DNA of 64,000 bases from Ignavibacteria bacterium. GTDB lineage: Bacteria > Bacteroidota > Ignavibacteria > Kapaibacteriales > UBA4661. Shown here one piece after another: positions 33,622-43,118 of the stretch. The DNA lies in contig JAAFIV010000019.1 in assembly GCA_013298775.1 (NCBI GenBank), positions 26,509 to 90,508 on the forward strand, in the 5' to 3' direction. The position numbers and the translations under genes were made by a program. Positions within the stretch are counted from its first letter, which is position 1. Each line of letters opens with the position of its first letter. The notes under the pieces were generated by a model. The model was not told the origin of the DNA. It did no database searches and saw only the letters and a list, made by a program, of their open reading frames with translations.

Positions 33622-35649
33622 ATGTTCGCAAAAATCCTCGAAATGCTTCTCACCCGTCCCGCAAGCAATGATGCGCCTGCTGGACGAGCAAATACCTACC
33701 GCGAACGCTTTGTTGCGCTGAGAAATTTACCAAAATTTTTCGCCCTCATCTGGCGCGTCAGCCCAGCAATGATGCTCTCTACGATGCTCTTGCGCCTTCT
33801 GCGTGCTGCCGTGCCAACGTCCATGCTCTTTGTGGGGAAATTGATTGTGGATGAAATTGTGCGCCTTGTGCAGATACAATTCATTCAAAGCCAAGCATCA
33901 GCAACGACGGGCGTTCTCGGCAATGCACCTTTGCCACTCGAACAGCTTTGGGCGAGCGCAGAAATGCAGCATTTGTGGTTGCTCGTTGGTGCAGAATTTG
34001 CTCTGGCAATCGCCTCCGACCTTCTGAACCGCACCATTGCGTTCTTGGACAGTATGCTGGGCGATAAATTCACCAATGAATCTTCCGTCATGCTCATGCG
34101 CCACGCAGCCACGCTGGATTTGGAGATGTTCGAGGATTCCACGTTTTACGACAAACTGGAAAAAGCACGTCGGCAGACCACGTCGCGGATTTCGCTCATG
34201 ACGCAATCGCTCGCACAGGTGCAGGATGCAGTATCTATGCTGGTTTTGGCGATAAGTCTGGTGGTGTTTTCTCCTTGGCTCATTTTGCTGCTTTTCCTCA
34301 CCGTCATTCCCGCTTTTATGAGCGAAACCCGCTTCAACCAGCGCAGTTACTCGCTTATGAACGCATGGACACCAAAACGCCGCGAATTGGATTACCTCCG
34401 CTATATCGGTGCGAGCGACGAGACGGCAAAAGAAGTAAAAATCTTCGGACTGGCGGATTATCTCGCTTCGCGCTACAAAGAGCTTGCTGACAGCTATTAT
34501 GCAGAAAATCGCTTGCTTGCGGCTGGACGCGCCTTCTGGGGCGGTGTGCTGGCTATTTTGGGAACGGCGGGATACTACGGCGCGTACACATTCATTATCG
34601 TCCAGACAGTGCGCGGACAGCTTTCGCTGGGCGATATGACCTTCCTTGCTGGCTCGTTTCGGAGCTTGCGCGGCACGTTGGAGGGGGTATTGGGGCGGTT
34701 TGCGAGCATTGCCGAAGGAGCGATGTATTTGCAAGATTTATTTGACTTTTTTAAGCTCCAACCCCGCATCACGGCTCAGGTTGCGGGCAATTTAAGCACG
34801 CCTCACGCTTCGACGACAGATTCTCTACAAAGCGCACAAAATCTTGCTTCTAGCACTATTGCACCGAATAGCACCGTCCTTGCGCCGCGCCCTTTGCGTG
34901 AAGGTTTTATTTTTGAAAATGTTGGATTTAAGTACATCAATTCAGAACGTTGGGCATTGCGCAATGTTTCGTTTCATCTGAAAGCGGGAGAAAAGCTGGC
35001 ATTGGTGGGCGAAAACGGCGCAGGAAAAACAACCTTAGTAAAGCTGCTTGCGCGATTGTACGACCCCAGCGAAGGGCGTATTCTCTTGGACGGACGAGAT
35101 TTGCGCGAGTACGACGTGGAGAGTTTGCGTTCAGGAATTGGAGTAATTTTCCAAGATTTTATCCGCTATCAAATGCAAGCTGCGCTCAATATCACGGTTG
35201 GACGGATTGAGGAGCGCGATAATCAAGCACGCATTGACCATGCAGCCGCACAAAGCCTTGCGGATTCTGTCATCAAGCGACTTCCCGAAGGGTATCAGCA
35301 AATGGTTGGGCGATATTTCCAAAAAGGCGTGGATTTGTCGGGCGGCGAATGGCAAAAACTTGGGCTGGCACGAGCATATATGCGAGATGCAGAGGTATTG
35401 ATATTGGACGAACCCACAGCCGCACTCGACGCGCGGGCTGAACACGAGGTCTTTCAACGCTTCGCCGAACTCACGCAGGGAAAGACGGCAGTGCTTATTT
35501 CGCATCGTTTTTCAACCGTGCGTATGGCAGATAGAATCTTGGTTCTGGAAGGCGGAACCCCGCTTGAAATCGGCTCGCACGAGGAATTGCTTGCTCAAGG
35601 CGGACGCTACGCCGAGCTGTTTCGTTTGCAGCAGCAGGGCTATATGTGA
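33622..35649 (+). CDS. ABC exporter, fused permease and ATPase
   Basis: This half-transporter of 675 residues has six membrane spans in the first 380 residues and a nucleotide-binding domain with GENGAGKTT (463-471). LSGGEWQ follows with the signature Ser near 573, then the LILDEPTAALD Walker B, and ISHRFSTVRMADRI for the H-loop. The coupling region is typical of MsbA/LmrA-like exporters. A Ser/Thr-rich linker (about 390-420) joins the domains. It should work as a homodimer at the inner membrane. The substrate is unknown. It has no obvious ribosome-binding site before ATG 33622, common in this group. Confidence 0.93.
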   Translation: MFAKILEMLLTRPASNDAPAGRANTYRERFVALRNLPKFFALIWRVSPAMMLSTMLLRLLRAAVPTSMLFVGKLIVDEIVRLVQIQFIQSQASATTGVLGNAPLPLEQLWASAEMQHLWLLVGAEFALAIASDLLNRTIAFLDSMLGDKFTNESSVMLMRHAATLDLEMFEDSTFYDKLEKARRQTTSRISLMTQSLAQVQDAVSMLVLAISLVVFSPWLILLLFLTVIPAFMSETRFNQRSYSLMNAWTPKRRELDYLRYIGASDETAKEVKIFGLADYLASRYKELADSYYAENRLLAAGRAFWGGVLAILGTAGYYGAYTFIIVQTVRGQLSLGDMTFLAGSFRSLRGTLEGVLGRFASIAEGAMYLQDLFDFFKLQPRITAQVAGNLSTPHASTTDSLQSAQNLASSTIAPNSTVLAPRPLREGFIFENVGFKYINSERWALRNVSFHLKAGEKLALVGENGAGKTTLVKLLARLYDPSEGRILLDGRDLREYDVESLRSGIGVIFQDFIRYQMQAALNITVGRIEERDNQARIDHAAAQSLADSVIKRLPEGYQQMVGRYFQKGVDLSGGEWQKLGLARAYMRDAEVLILDEPTAALDARAEHEVFQRFAELTQGKTAVLISHRFSTVRMADRILVLEGGTPLEIGSHEELLAQGGRYAELFRLQQQGYM

Positions 35650-35666
35650 GCAACTGTGGTAGCTAC

Positions 35667-35755
35667 GTGAGGCTCTCAATTCTTATTGAGGGTCTCACTT
35701 CATGCTCATATCACACTACCAAAGTGAGACCCTGACGAAGAAGTCAGAGCCTCAC
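35667..35755. repeat. Family C palindromic repeat, copy 4 (inverted order)
   Basis: It begins GTGAGGCTCTCAATTCTTAT, continues GAGGGTCTCACTTC and ends AAGTGAGACCCTGAC and GAAGTCAGAGCCTCAC. It starts 18 nt after the ABC transporter stop and ends 22 nt before the ctlX stop, so it lies between convergent genes. Confidence 0.88.
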
Positions 35756-35776
35756 ACAGAACGTAAAATCTTGTTT

Positions 35777-36706
35777 CTATTTCGTCGCAAAAATTTCCGC
35801 CAGCATACACCGCGCAGAGCCACCACCAAAGCGTTCGATAACATCAAGGTCGGTGTGGAGAATGGTGGAATCGTGCTGCAAGGCGGCGATTTGCTCTGGA
35901 AGCAAGGCGTTGTGCGCCCGCGAGGACATGACCCAAAAACGTTGCCCGTCGTCATTGCGCAGTTGGAGCATATTTCCCGCAAATTCATCCATTTGCGCTT
36001 CACTCATTTCGATAACAACTTTTTGACGTGCTTTCAGCGCATCCAGCACCATTGCTCGCTCGGCGGGATTGCGAATCACTTCTGCGCACACCACCGATGT
36101 CTGCTCGCCAACCGCCATCATCACGTTGGTATGATAAATTTGCCCACCGCCTGTGCGAAGCGACGAAAACTCTATCGGAATAAAGTTCATCACCTCGCAA
36201 AACCGCTTCAATGCTTTGCTGTGCATCCGCGTTGAGCGATTTGCATACGCAATCTGATTTGCTCTATCCAGCACAAGACTTCCTGTTCCTTCCAAGAATA
36301 TCTCCTCTGCCTCAAAGCCGCTTAAATCCTCGCGTTTCCACTGACCGCCAGCGCGTTGCACAGCCGTAATCACGTCTTCACGGCGTTCCAAGCGGCGATT
36401 CGCTGGCTCCATCGGGTACAGCACCACGCGCCCGTCGGCATGAGTAGAAATCCAGTTGTTTGGGAAAATAGAATCTGGCGTGTGCGGACTCGGCGTGTCC
36501 TCAATTTCCACAACGCGAAGATTGTGCGAGCGCAAAAGTGCGGTAAAGTCCGCAAATTCTTTCGCTGCCCGTGCCGCAATATCCTCACGCTCGGCAAGCG
36601 ACAATGCGCCATCGGACTGCATAAACGAATTTGTTTCTGCCGCATCGGGATTAAATCCGAACTTGTACGGCTGAATCATCAGAACGGTGTTTGTAAGCTG
36701 GGACAT
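35777..36706 (-). CDS. ctlX: Citrulline utilization hydrolase CtlX-type amidinohydrolase
   Basis: This 309-residue protein belongs to the guanidino-group-modifying (amidinotransferase) fold, and its sequence is close to the CtlX family described in Bacteroidota. Key positions are the substrate Asp in TPDSIFPNNW (D78), RRLERREDV, FLEGTGSLVLDR, the catalytic His in YHTNVMM (H192), FAGNML, and the nucleophile C300 in GGGSARCMLAE. I start at MSQLTNTVLMIQP (36706), the family's usual N-terminus; a frame extension to 36763 adds a spurious hydrophobic leader. It is expected to hydrolyse citrulline or a related ureido/guanidino compound. No other arginine-pathway genes are near. Confidence 0.85.
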   Translation of the reverse strand: MSQLTNTVLMIQPYKFGFNPDAAETNSFMQSDGALSLAEREDIAARAAKEFADFTALLRSHNLRVVEIEDTPSPHTPDSIFPNNWISTHADGRVVLYPMEPANRRLERREDVITAVQRAGGQWKREDLSGFEAEEIFLEGTGSLVLDRANQIAYANRSTRMHSKALKRFCEVMNFIPIEFSSLRTGGGQIYHTNVMMAVGEQTSVVCAEVIRNPAERAMVLDALKARQKVVIEMSEAQMDEFAGNMLQLRNDDGQRFWVMSSRAHNALLPEQIAALQHDSTILHTDLDVIERFGGGSARCMLAEIFATK

Positions 36707-36775
36707 AAAAAGGCAAAAGGATAGGGGCAAAAGAATAAAAGTAAAAAGAGCAACAAGCCGCATGGGAACTGGCTT

Positions 36776-37918
36776 TTATTCTGCTGCGGTTACATCAGTG
36801 CTGGCAAGCGGAATACGCACAATAAACGTCGTGCCTTTGCCAAGCACGCTGCGCACCGAAATTTCTGCTTTAATGTCTTCGACGAGTTTTTTGACAATCG
36901 ACAAACCCAGACCAATCGTGTGTTCGCCGCCAGTGGGCTGTGCGCTGAGGCGAGCAAACTTGCGAAACATTTTCTTTTGGTCGTCATCGGAAATGCCCGG
37001 ACCAGCGTCTTCCACTTCCAAGCGCACGGCATCAGTTTCCGTCAGAAGGCGCACCGTTACTGACTTATTGAAGGGTGAGTATTTGACAGCATTGGAAATG
37101 AGATTATCCAAAATCTGCACAATCGCTACTTCATCCGCTAAGACAAGCGGCAATGCGGGGTCGTGGGTGTAATGCAGCGTGATTTTCTTTTTCGCCGCAC
37201 GTGCGTCGTAGTCGCGGACAATATGCTCTACGATATGCTCTATCTCAATCGGGTTCAATTCTGTGCGCAAATGCCCTTGCTCAATCGCGTTCACGTCCAG
37301 CAAATTGCTCACAAGTTCCATCATGCCAGCAACGGTGTGGGCAATGTCGGCAGAGGCTTCTTTGATGAGGTCTGGCGTGAAAGAATCTGCCTTATAGGAC
37401 ATCTTTTCGGCAATAAACTGAATTTTAGAAAGCGGGTTGCGAAGGTCGTGCGCGGCAATGCCCAAAAACTCATCTTTTTCTTTGTTCAAATCCGCCAAAC
37501 GCTTGTTCTGGCGAACGACAGAAAGGTGCGTCCGAACTCGCGCTAAAAGCTCTTGCGAAATAAACGGCTTGGTGATATAATCCACCGCACCAAGCTCGAA
37601 ACCCCGCACAATATCTTCGGTTTCGGTGCGAGCGGTAAGAAAAATCACAGGTACATCGCGTGTGGCGGCTTGCAATTTCAAGCGGCGACACACCTCGAAG
37701 CCGTCCATATCGGGCATTTGAATATCCAACAAAATGATGTCGGGTGCTTGCTCGGCAATAGCATCCAACGCGCCCTGACCGCTTGAGGCAACGCTTACGC
37801 CAAAGCCGTTTTCGCTCAAAATGCTGCCCAGCACTTGCAAATTGCGGGCAATATCATCCACAATGAGGATGAGTGCTTCATCGGCAGCATGAGAATCGAG
37901 AGGTGTTTCAAGGTGCAT
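36776..37918 (-). CDS. Receiver-histidine kinase fusion (REC-HisKA-HATPase), second copy
   Basis: This 380-residue cytoplasmic protein has the receiver first: LILIVDD, D65 in IILLDIQMPD, and YITKPF. A coiled linker leads to a HisKA domain with H157 in GIAAHDLRNPLSKI. The ATPase domain has the N-box ILDNLISNAVKYSP, EDAGPGISDDD and GLGLSIVKKLVE. The order matches the 379-residue protein at 19311, but the two are only distantly similar (DHDLRNP-type versus HEFRTP-type H-box). It is encoded 69 nt upstream of ctlX on the same strand, so a shared transcript is possible. No DNA-binding output regulator lies nearby. Confidence 0.9.
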   Translation of the reverse strand: MHLETPLDSHAADEALILIVDDIARNLQVLGSILSENGFGVSVASSGQGALDAIAEQAPDIILLDIQMPDMDGFEVCRRLKLQAATRDVPVIFLTARTETEDIVRGFELGAVDYITKPFISQELLARVRTHLSVVRQNKRLADLNKEKDEFLGIAAHDLRNPLSKIQFIAEKMSYKADSFTPDLIKEASADIAHTVAGMMELVSNLLDVNAIEQGHLRTELNPIEIEHIVEHIVRDYDARAAKKKITLHYTHDPALPLVLADEVAIVQILDNLISNAVKYSPFNKSVTVRLLTETDAVRLEVEDAGPGISDDDQKKMFRKFARLSAQPTGGEHTIGLGLSIVKKLVEDIKAEISVRSVLGKGTTFIVRIPLASTDVTAAE

Positions 37919-38001
37919 AAGTAGTGTGTTTACACGGTTTGCAAGCGAGTGAAAGGATTAAGATAATCTCGAAAAGGCGTAAGATTAAGGCTCAAAAGTT
38001 A

Positions 38002-38084
38002 AGTAGTGGCACAGACATTCTTGTCTGTGAGTGTTATCGCGGGTTTCAAGCGACGAACACAGACAAGAATGTCCGTGCCACTAT
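38002..38084. repeat. Family B palindromic repeat, copy 5
   Basis: AGTAGTGGCACAGACATTCT with its inverse AGAATGTCCGTGCCACTAT; the loop carries GGTTTCAAGCGACGAA, shared with copies at 33482 and 46526. It lies upstream of the kinase and downstream of the TPR gene (both minus). Confidence 0.9.
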
Positions 38085-38116
38085 TGGCTTTGTTCACTTG
38101 ATTTTTTACCATTCCA

Positions 38117-39811
38117 CTAATACTTCAACAAGGTAACATCGCGCTCAATCAAGAACGCAAGCGGCTCTTGGAAGTCGTAATCGCTAAAGGCTTTTGCTTT
38201 GTCGAGATTTGCACGAGATTTCTCGCGTTGTCCCTGCACGTTGTAAATTTCCGAAATGCGGAAATAGCTCCATGGCATGAACCACCGCTCTTTTTCGGGT
38301 TGCAATTCCACTGCTTTCAGGTAATACGCGATTGCCTCTGGATAGCGTTGCTGCCCGCGCATTGCCTCGCCCATATTGAAGCAGGCTTCGGCGCGAATTT
38401 CCTTCGACAAGCTACCATTATCCACAATAGGCTTCAAGAACGGCTCAACCTCTGTAAAGCGCAGCGATTCTGCACAATTCACGCCTTTGATAAGCTGAAT
38501 CATTGTGGCATCAAGCGGCGTTTTCAAACATTCTTTTGCTTTGCGAATGGCGTATTTGTCCTCTGGTTCAAAGGGCGCAACTTCAATACATTTTTGGTAG
38601 CCTTTGATAGCATTGGCACGGTCTCCACCCATTTCGTACATGAGAGCCAAGCGATAGAATGCGATACCGCGAAACGACCGCTCGAAGCGGGCTTTGAAGT
38701 AGCGTTGCAGACAAACTTTGCCTTTGTCAAAATCGTTCAAGCGGAAATATGCTTCGCCCATGCGGTAGTTTGCCAGCGTCGTGAAGGTCTTGAAATTGGT
38801 ATCGGCAAGCTGCACCACTTTTTTGTAAAAATCATTGGCGAAGGTCATTTTTTTCAAGAACGTTTCTACGTTGCCGAGCGTGTACAGCACTGGGATATTA
38901 TTCGGATATTTCTGCAATAAATCTTGCAAATATTTGTAGCCTTTGCCGTAATCTTTGTTGAAATATACTTCAATAAATGCAAGGAAAATCTTCGCATCGC
39001 TGCGGGAGAACAAGGATTTATCGGCAGCCAAATTCACTTCGCGCAAGCCACTTTCGCGGTCGCCTTTTAAGCCAGCAAAATTCGCGGCAAACTTCACCGT
39101 GCTTGGCATGACGGCAATGCCGAAGTGGAACACGCCCATACCCAAGTATGCGTCGTATTGCTGCGGGTCGCGTTTCAATGCTTCGTTGAGGTAATTGTAG
39201 CACGAACGCCCGTCCAGCGTAGCTTTCACGAGATTTTCCGCACGGAAATTGGCAACAGCGCGGAAACCGTAAATCGCGCCAAGAATTGTGCGAGATTTAT
39301 TATTGTTCGGATTTGCTTTCACCGCCTCATCCGCCACAGAAATGGCTTTATCACACGCCGCGATGAATTTTTTGTAATCTGGCTCACTGTAATCGAACAA
39401 ATATCGCCACAGGAAAATTTGCGAGCGAAAGAAGTAACCAACAGGGTCGGCGGGATATTTTTGGATAATTTCATCGTAAATCACCATTGCTTGGTCGTAG
39501 CGCATCGAATAAAATGCGTCAATCCCAGCAATGACGCGCTCTTTCACGTATGGGTCGTAGTCATCGGCGAGTGCCGCGCCGACGAGCATTGGTGGTGCGT
39601 TGCGGTCGTCTGCACCGTATTCACCCAATACATTGAGGTAATTCAATGATGGGTAGTAATGTACTGGCGGGTGCGCCGCAGACAGCGGTTGCGAAAAAGA
39701 AAGGCTCAATATCAACAGAGCAAATCCAACACAAACAAGCGCGTGAAACGGCGTTGTAGCGCGGCTTACCCGCGAGCGACTCATTCGCAAAAAATTCGTC
39801 ATCGAAAGCAT
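38117..39811 (-). CDS. Exported TPR-repeat protein
   Basis: This 564-residue protein has a signal peptide (hydrophobic ALVCVGFALLILSLSF, cleavage near LSAAH) and at least eight tetratricopeptide-like helical repeats. Clear units include MRYDQAMVIYDEIIQKYPADPVGYFFRSQIF, KGYKYLQDLLQKYPNNIPVLYTLGNV, and ANAIKGYQKCIEVAPFEPED, with QRYPEAIAYYLKAVELQPEK late in the protein. It is likely periplasmic or on the inner face of the outer membrane, acting as an assembly scaffold; no enzymatic domain is seen. The start may be ATG 39811 or the nearby 39802. Confidence 0.8.
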   Translation of the reverse strand: MLSMTNFLRMSRSRVSRATTPFHALVCVGFALLILSLSFSQPLSAAHPPVHYYPSLNYLNVLGEYGADDRNAPPMLVGAALADDYDPYVKERVIAGIDAFYSMRYDQAMVIYDEIIQKYPADPVGYFFRSQIFLWRYLFDYSEPDYKKFIAACDKAISVADEAVKANPNNNKSRTILGAIYGFRAVANFRAENLVKATLDGRSCYNYLNEALKRDPQQYDAYLGMGVFHFGIAVMPSTVKFAANFAGLKGDRESGLREVNLAADKSLFSRSDAKIFLAFIEVYFNKDYGKGYKYLQDLLQKYPNNIPVLYTLGNVETFLKKMTFANDFYKKVVQLADTNFKTFTTLANYRMGEAYFRLNDFDKGKVCLQRYFKARFERSFRGIAFYRLALMYEMGGDRANAIKGYQKCIEVAPFEPEDKYAIRKAKECLKTPLDATMIQLIKGVNCAESLRFTEVEPFLKPIVDNGSLSKEIRAEACFNMGEAMRGQQRYPEAIAYYLKAVELQPEKERWFMPWSYFRISEIYNVQGQREKSRANLDKAKAFSDYDFQEPLAFLIERDVTLLKY

Positions 39812-39859
39812 GAAAAAGATGAAAAGTGAGTGTGATTATGTATCTCGTTCTTGGTCTGA

Positions 39860-39890
39860 TGGTACACAAACGAAAAAGGTTTATGTACCA
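39860..39890. promoter_or_regulatory. 12-bp dyad between divergent genes
   Basis: TGGTACACAAAC (39860-39871) and GTTTATGTACCA (39879-39890) are inverse with one mismatch, separated by 7 nt. It lies about 50 nt upstream of the TPR gene and 240 nt upstream of pbpC. There is no T-tract, which favours an operator or a 5'-UTR hairpin over a terminator. Confidence 0.55.
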
Positions 39891-39995
39891 TACATGAGAT
39901 GTGATGCGGCATGAAGGATATTTGCACAAAACATGTAAAGATAAATAATTTACATTTTTTTTATGAGCTAACCGAAGAATTTTCAACTGCTCTGC

Positions 39996-40028
39996 TCATT
40001 TCAGAATCATTTCAGAATCATTTCAGAA
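39996..40028. repeat. 11-bp tandem repeat, 3 units, upstream of pbpC
   Basis: TCATTTCAGAA is present three times head to tail without mismatch. Eleven bases are close to one helical turn, so the units face the same side of the DNA. It lies about 105 nt before the pbpC start and could bind a regulator or reflect slippage. Confidence 0.75.
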
Positions 40029-40133
40029 TGTGCTTAGGGAGCTTGTGGTATAGAACGCTGGAAAAATACTTGCAGGAGACGGAACGGGTGGCGTAAATTC
40101 GCGCAGATAATTTTTTCTTCTTTTCCAATCTTC

Positions 40134-42635
40134 ATGCGCCCTCCCAACCTATTTTCGCGCCTCTTTTTACGCATTTCTTCACGCCTTGCCGCCGCCTCTT
40201 TCGCTGTGCGGCTTTTAGGGTATGCGCTGCTCCTTGCCGCATCATTCCTTGTATTGCTGGGTGTGCTGTCGCTTATGTTTCCGCTTCGCGTGGATGTTCC
40301 ATTTTCGAGCGTGATTCTCGCCCGCGACGGAAGCGTGGTGCAAGCCTTCTTAGCAAAAGACGACAAATGGCGCATGAAAACTGAGCTTGTAGAGATTTCC
40401 CCCACCTTGCGCCGCGCCATTATTGCCAAAGAAGACCGCTTTTTTTACTGGCATTTTGGCGTAAATCCTGTGGCAATTGTACGAGCATTGGCGAATAATT
40501 TGCTGAGGCAAAAAACCACGTCGGGCGCATCAACACTCACGATGCAGGTTGCGCGGATGCTGGAGAATCAGCACACAGGAAAAAACCGCGAGCGCACACT
40601 GTGGAACAAATGCGTTGAGCTTTTTCGCGCCTTTCAACTCGAAGGCGCGTACTCGAAAGATGAAATTTTGCAATGGTATTTGAATCTCGCGCCCTACGGC
40701 GGAAATATCGAAGGCGTGAAAGCCGCTTCACTGCTGTACTTTGGAACATTGCCTGAAAAACTGAGCCTTGCCGAAGCCACCACGCTTGCTATCATTCCCA
40801 ATCGCCCAACCTCGCTGAAATTGGACGAAGCAAACGCAGCAATGGTGCGCCAAGAGCGCGACAAATGGCTTACTCGCTTTGGTGCAATGCAGGAATTTCC
40901 GACAGAAACATTGCAGGACGCGCTCCGTGAGCCAGTGCAACTTCGTAGGCAAGAAATTCCCAATCTCGCGCCGCACTTTGGAAGCCGCATGAAATCTGCC
41001 TTTGCGGACGCGCCCATTCTTCGCACGACGCTGGACGTGCGCAAGCAACAAAGCGTTCAGACGATTGCGGGCAATGTTGTGCGCCGCTTGCAGTTGTACG
41101 GCATCAATAACGCTGCGGTGCTGGTGGTGAATAATCGGACGCGCGAAGTGGAAGCGTATTTGGGTTCGCCAAATTTTGCGGACAAAACGAATGCTGGCGA
41201 AGTAGATGGTGTGCGGGCTGTGCGCTCTCCCGGAAGTGCTTTGAAGCCGCTTGTGTACGGGCTTGCGATGGACAAAGGTTTGATTACGCCGTCCACCATT
41301 TTGACCGACGTTCCCTCCAATTTCGACGGCTACGCGCCAGAGAATTTCGACCGCCAATATCGTGGATTTATCTCCGCCGAGCGAGCCTTAATCAACTCTC
41401 TGAACATTCCTGCAGTGAAACTTTTGCGCGGCGTGGGCGTGGCGACCTTCACCGAAGCAATGCAGAAAGCGGGCTTTGAACAAGTCCGCAAAGACGCACG
41501 AAAGCTGGGGTTGTCGTCGGTGCTGGGTGGCTGCGGTGTGCGCTTGGAGGAAATGGCGGGTTTGTATGCCGCTTTTGCAAATGAAGGCACGTGGAAGCCT
41601 CTTCAGTTCTTGCGTCCAGAGCCTTCTGCTGAAGTGAGTCCAAATATTTTTGAGCAAATCTGGCAACGCACAAGCGCGTTTTTTCGGAAGGTTTTTTCAT
41701 TGCCAATGAATAACGAACAATCCCCACAAACCCAGATTTTATCACGCTCGGCAACCTTTATGCTCGGTGAAATTCTTACCCAACTCACGCGCCCCGATGT
41801 GCCGCATAAATTCAGCAACACGCAGCGTTTACCCAAAATTGCCTGGAAAACAGGCACATCCTACGGGCGGCGCGATGCGTGGAGCATTGGCTACAACAAG
41901 CGTTTCACGGTAGCGGTGTGGGTGGGGAATTTTTCAGGCGTGGGTGTGCCTGAGCTGGTTGGCGCGGACGTGGCTACGCCGCTTCTGTTCGATATTTTCA
42001 ATGCGATTGACTACAATTCCCCCAACGATTGGTTTCAAACGCCGCCAGAGCTAGATTTTCGCTTAGTCTGCTCGGAAAGCGGCTTCATTCCGCAGGATTT
42101 TTGCAAGAATCAAATTTCGGAATACTACATCCCGCGTATTTCCTCGAACCAGAAATGCCAACACGCCAAAGAAGTATTTGTTTCTGCCGATGAGCGCGTT
42201 TCCTACTGCACCGAATGTTTGCCGCAAACGGGCTACAAAACGAAACTCTATCCAAATTTGCCGCCAGAAATACTGAGCCTGTATGCCGCGCAGAATCAAG
42301 TATTTGAGCGCATTCCAGAGCATAATCCCAAATGTTCGCGGGCGTTTCAAGGCACTGCACCCGTGATTACGTCGCTTGCGGACGGCAAAGAATATATTTG
42401 CGATAAACCTACGGCAACTTCCACCAACACCAGCAATGAAGCGGGTTTAATGCTCACCTGCTCGGTTGCAAATGATGTTCGCACGGTCTATTGGTTTGTG
42501 AATGATAAATTTTATCGCACCACAACACCGCATGAACGCTTGTTTTTCATGCCAGAGCGCGGTGCGAATAAAATCTCGTGTAGCGACGACAAAGGGCGAA
42601 ATACGAATATTTGGATTCAGGTGCAGTGGCAGTGA
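40134..42635 (+). CDS. pbpC: Penicillin-binding protein 1C (bifunctional)
   Basis: PBP1C polymerises glycan strands (GT51) and carries a transpeptidase-like domain. The 833-residue protein has an N-terminal anchor (about 28-49). The GT51 domain follows with catalytic E100 in AKEDRFFYWHFGVNP, TLTMQVAR and APYGGNIEGV. The transpeptidase domain has S368-x-x-K371 in SPGSALKP, SLN at 422-424, and KTGTS at 572-576. A PBP1C-specific C-terminal domain (about 650-833) holds several cysteines (EFYC-type YCTECLP; CSRAFQG; LTCSVAND). No alpha-2-macroglobulin (yfhM-type) neighbour, common in other phyla, is seen here. Confidence 0.95.
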   Translation: MRPPNLFSRLFLRISSRLAAASFAVRLLGYALLLAASFLVLLGVLSLMFPLRVDVPFSSVILARDGSVVQAFLAKDDKWRMKTELVEISPTLRRAIIAKEDRFFYWHFGVNPVAIVRALANNLLRQKTTSGASTLTMQVARMLENQHTGKNRERTLWNKCVELFRAFQLEGAYSKDEILQWYLNLAPYGGNIEGVKAASLLYFGTLPEKLSLAEATTLAIIPNRPTSLKLDEANAAMVRQERDKWLTRFGAMQEFPTETLQDALREPVQLRRQEIPNLAPHFGSRMKSAFADAPILRTTLDVRKQQSVQTIAGNVVRRLQLYGINNAAVLVVNNRTREVEAYLGSPNFADKTNAGEVDGVRAVRSPGSALKPLVYGLAMDKGLITPSTILTDVPSNFDGYAPENFDRQYRGFISAERALINSLNIPAVKLLRGVGVATFTEAMQKAGFEQVRKDARKLGLSSVLGGCGVRLEEMAGLYAAFANEGTWKPLQFLRPEPSAEVSPNIFEQIWQRTSAFFRKVFSLPMNNEQSPQTQILSRSATFMLGEILTQLTRPDVPHKFSNTQRLPKIAWKTGTSYGRRDAWSIGYNKRFTVAVWVGNFSGVGVPELVGADVATPLLFDIFNAIDYNSPNDWFQTPPELDFRLVCSESGFIPQDFCKNQISEYYIPRISSNQKCQHAKEVFVSADERVSYCTECLPQTGYKTKLYPNLPPEILSLYAAQNQVFERIPEHNPKCSRAFQGTAPVITSLADGKEYICDKPTATSTNTSNEAGLMLTCSVANDVRTVYWFVNDKFYRTTTPHERLFFMPERGANKISCSDDKGRNTNIWIQVQWQ

Positions 42636-42673
42636 AAGAACAAATTAGCAGTCCTGCCTGACCATACCATTCC

Positions 42674-43084
42674 CTACTTTTTCGCCGCATCTGCAAATGC
42701 CTGATTGGGATTGCTTACGAATAAGAATGGTCGTTCCAGCACGAGAATAATGGTCATAATAATTGCTGCCATACCAGGACCCATCAAAGTTCCTAGAAAA
42801 GCATCTCCAGCGGTAGCGTGTGAGCCAATTGCGCCGTGCATAAGGAAAATAATTCCCACTGCCGCATAGGGTCGGTATTGTTTGAAGAGTAAGCCTATCC
42901 CGCCAAGTAAATCAAGAGACCCAATGATAAATGTCCATGTATGGTCGTAGTGTAAACGTCCCATTGATTTGATAAACATATCAATTCCGACAAACGGTCC
43001 GATGGTTTTGAGAACACCAATTGCGGTAAATTGAAGTGCGCCAAGCCCAATCAAGACATAGAGGGCTATTTTTTTTGCGTTCAT
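42674..43084 (-). CDS. DoxX-family membrane protein
   Basis: This 136-residue protein has four membrane spans and the DoxX-like pattern (LYVLIGLGALQFTAIGVLKTIGPF; WTFIIGSLDLLGGIGLLFKQYRPYAAVGIIFLM). Members are often part of thiol-stress or quinone-linked systems and are commonly controlled by HxlR-type repressors. It is divergent from an HxlR gene 131 bp away, with strong palindromes between them, which supports that kind of regulation here. The reaction itself is not known for this subgroup. Confidence 0.85.
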   Translation of the reverse strand: MNAKKIALYVLIGLGALQFTAIGVLKTIGPFVGIDMFIKSMGRLHYDHTWTFIIGSLDLLGGIGLLFKQYRPYAAVGIIFLMHGAIGSHATAGDAFLGTLMGPGMAAIIMTIILVLERPFLFVSNPNQAFADAAKK

Positions 43085-43118
43085 TGCGGTAAAGTTTTTA
43101 TGAAAAAATAAGAATGTG

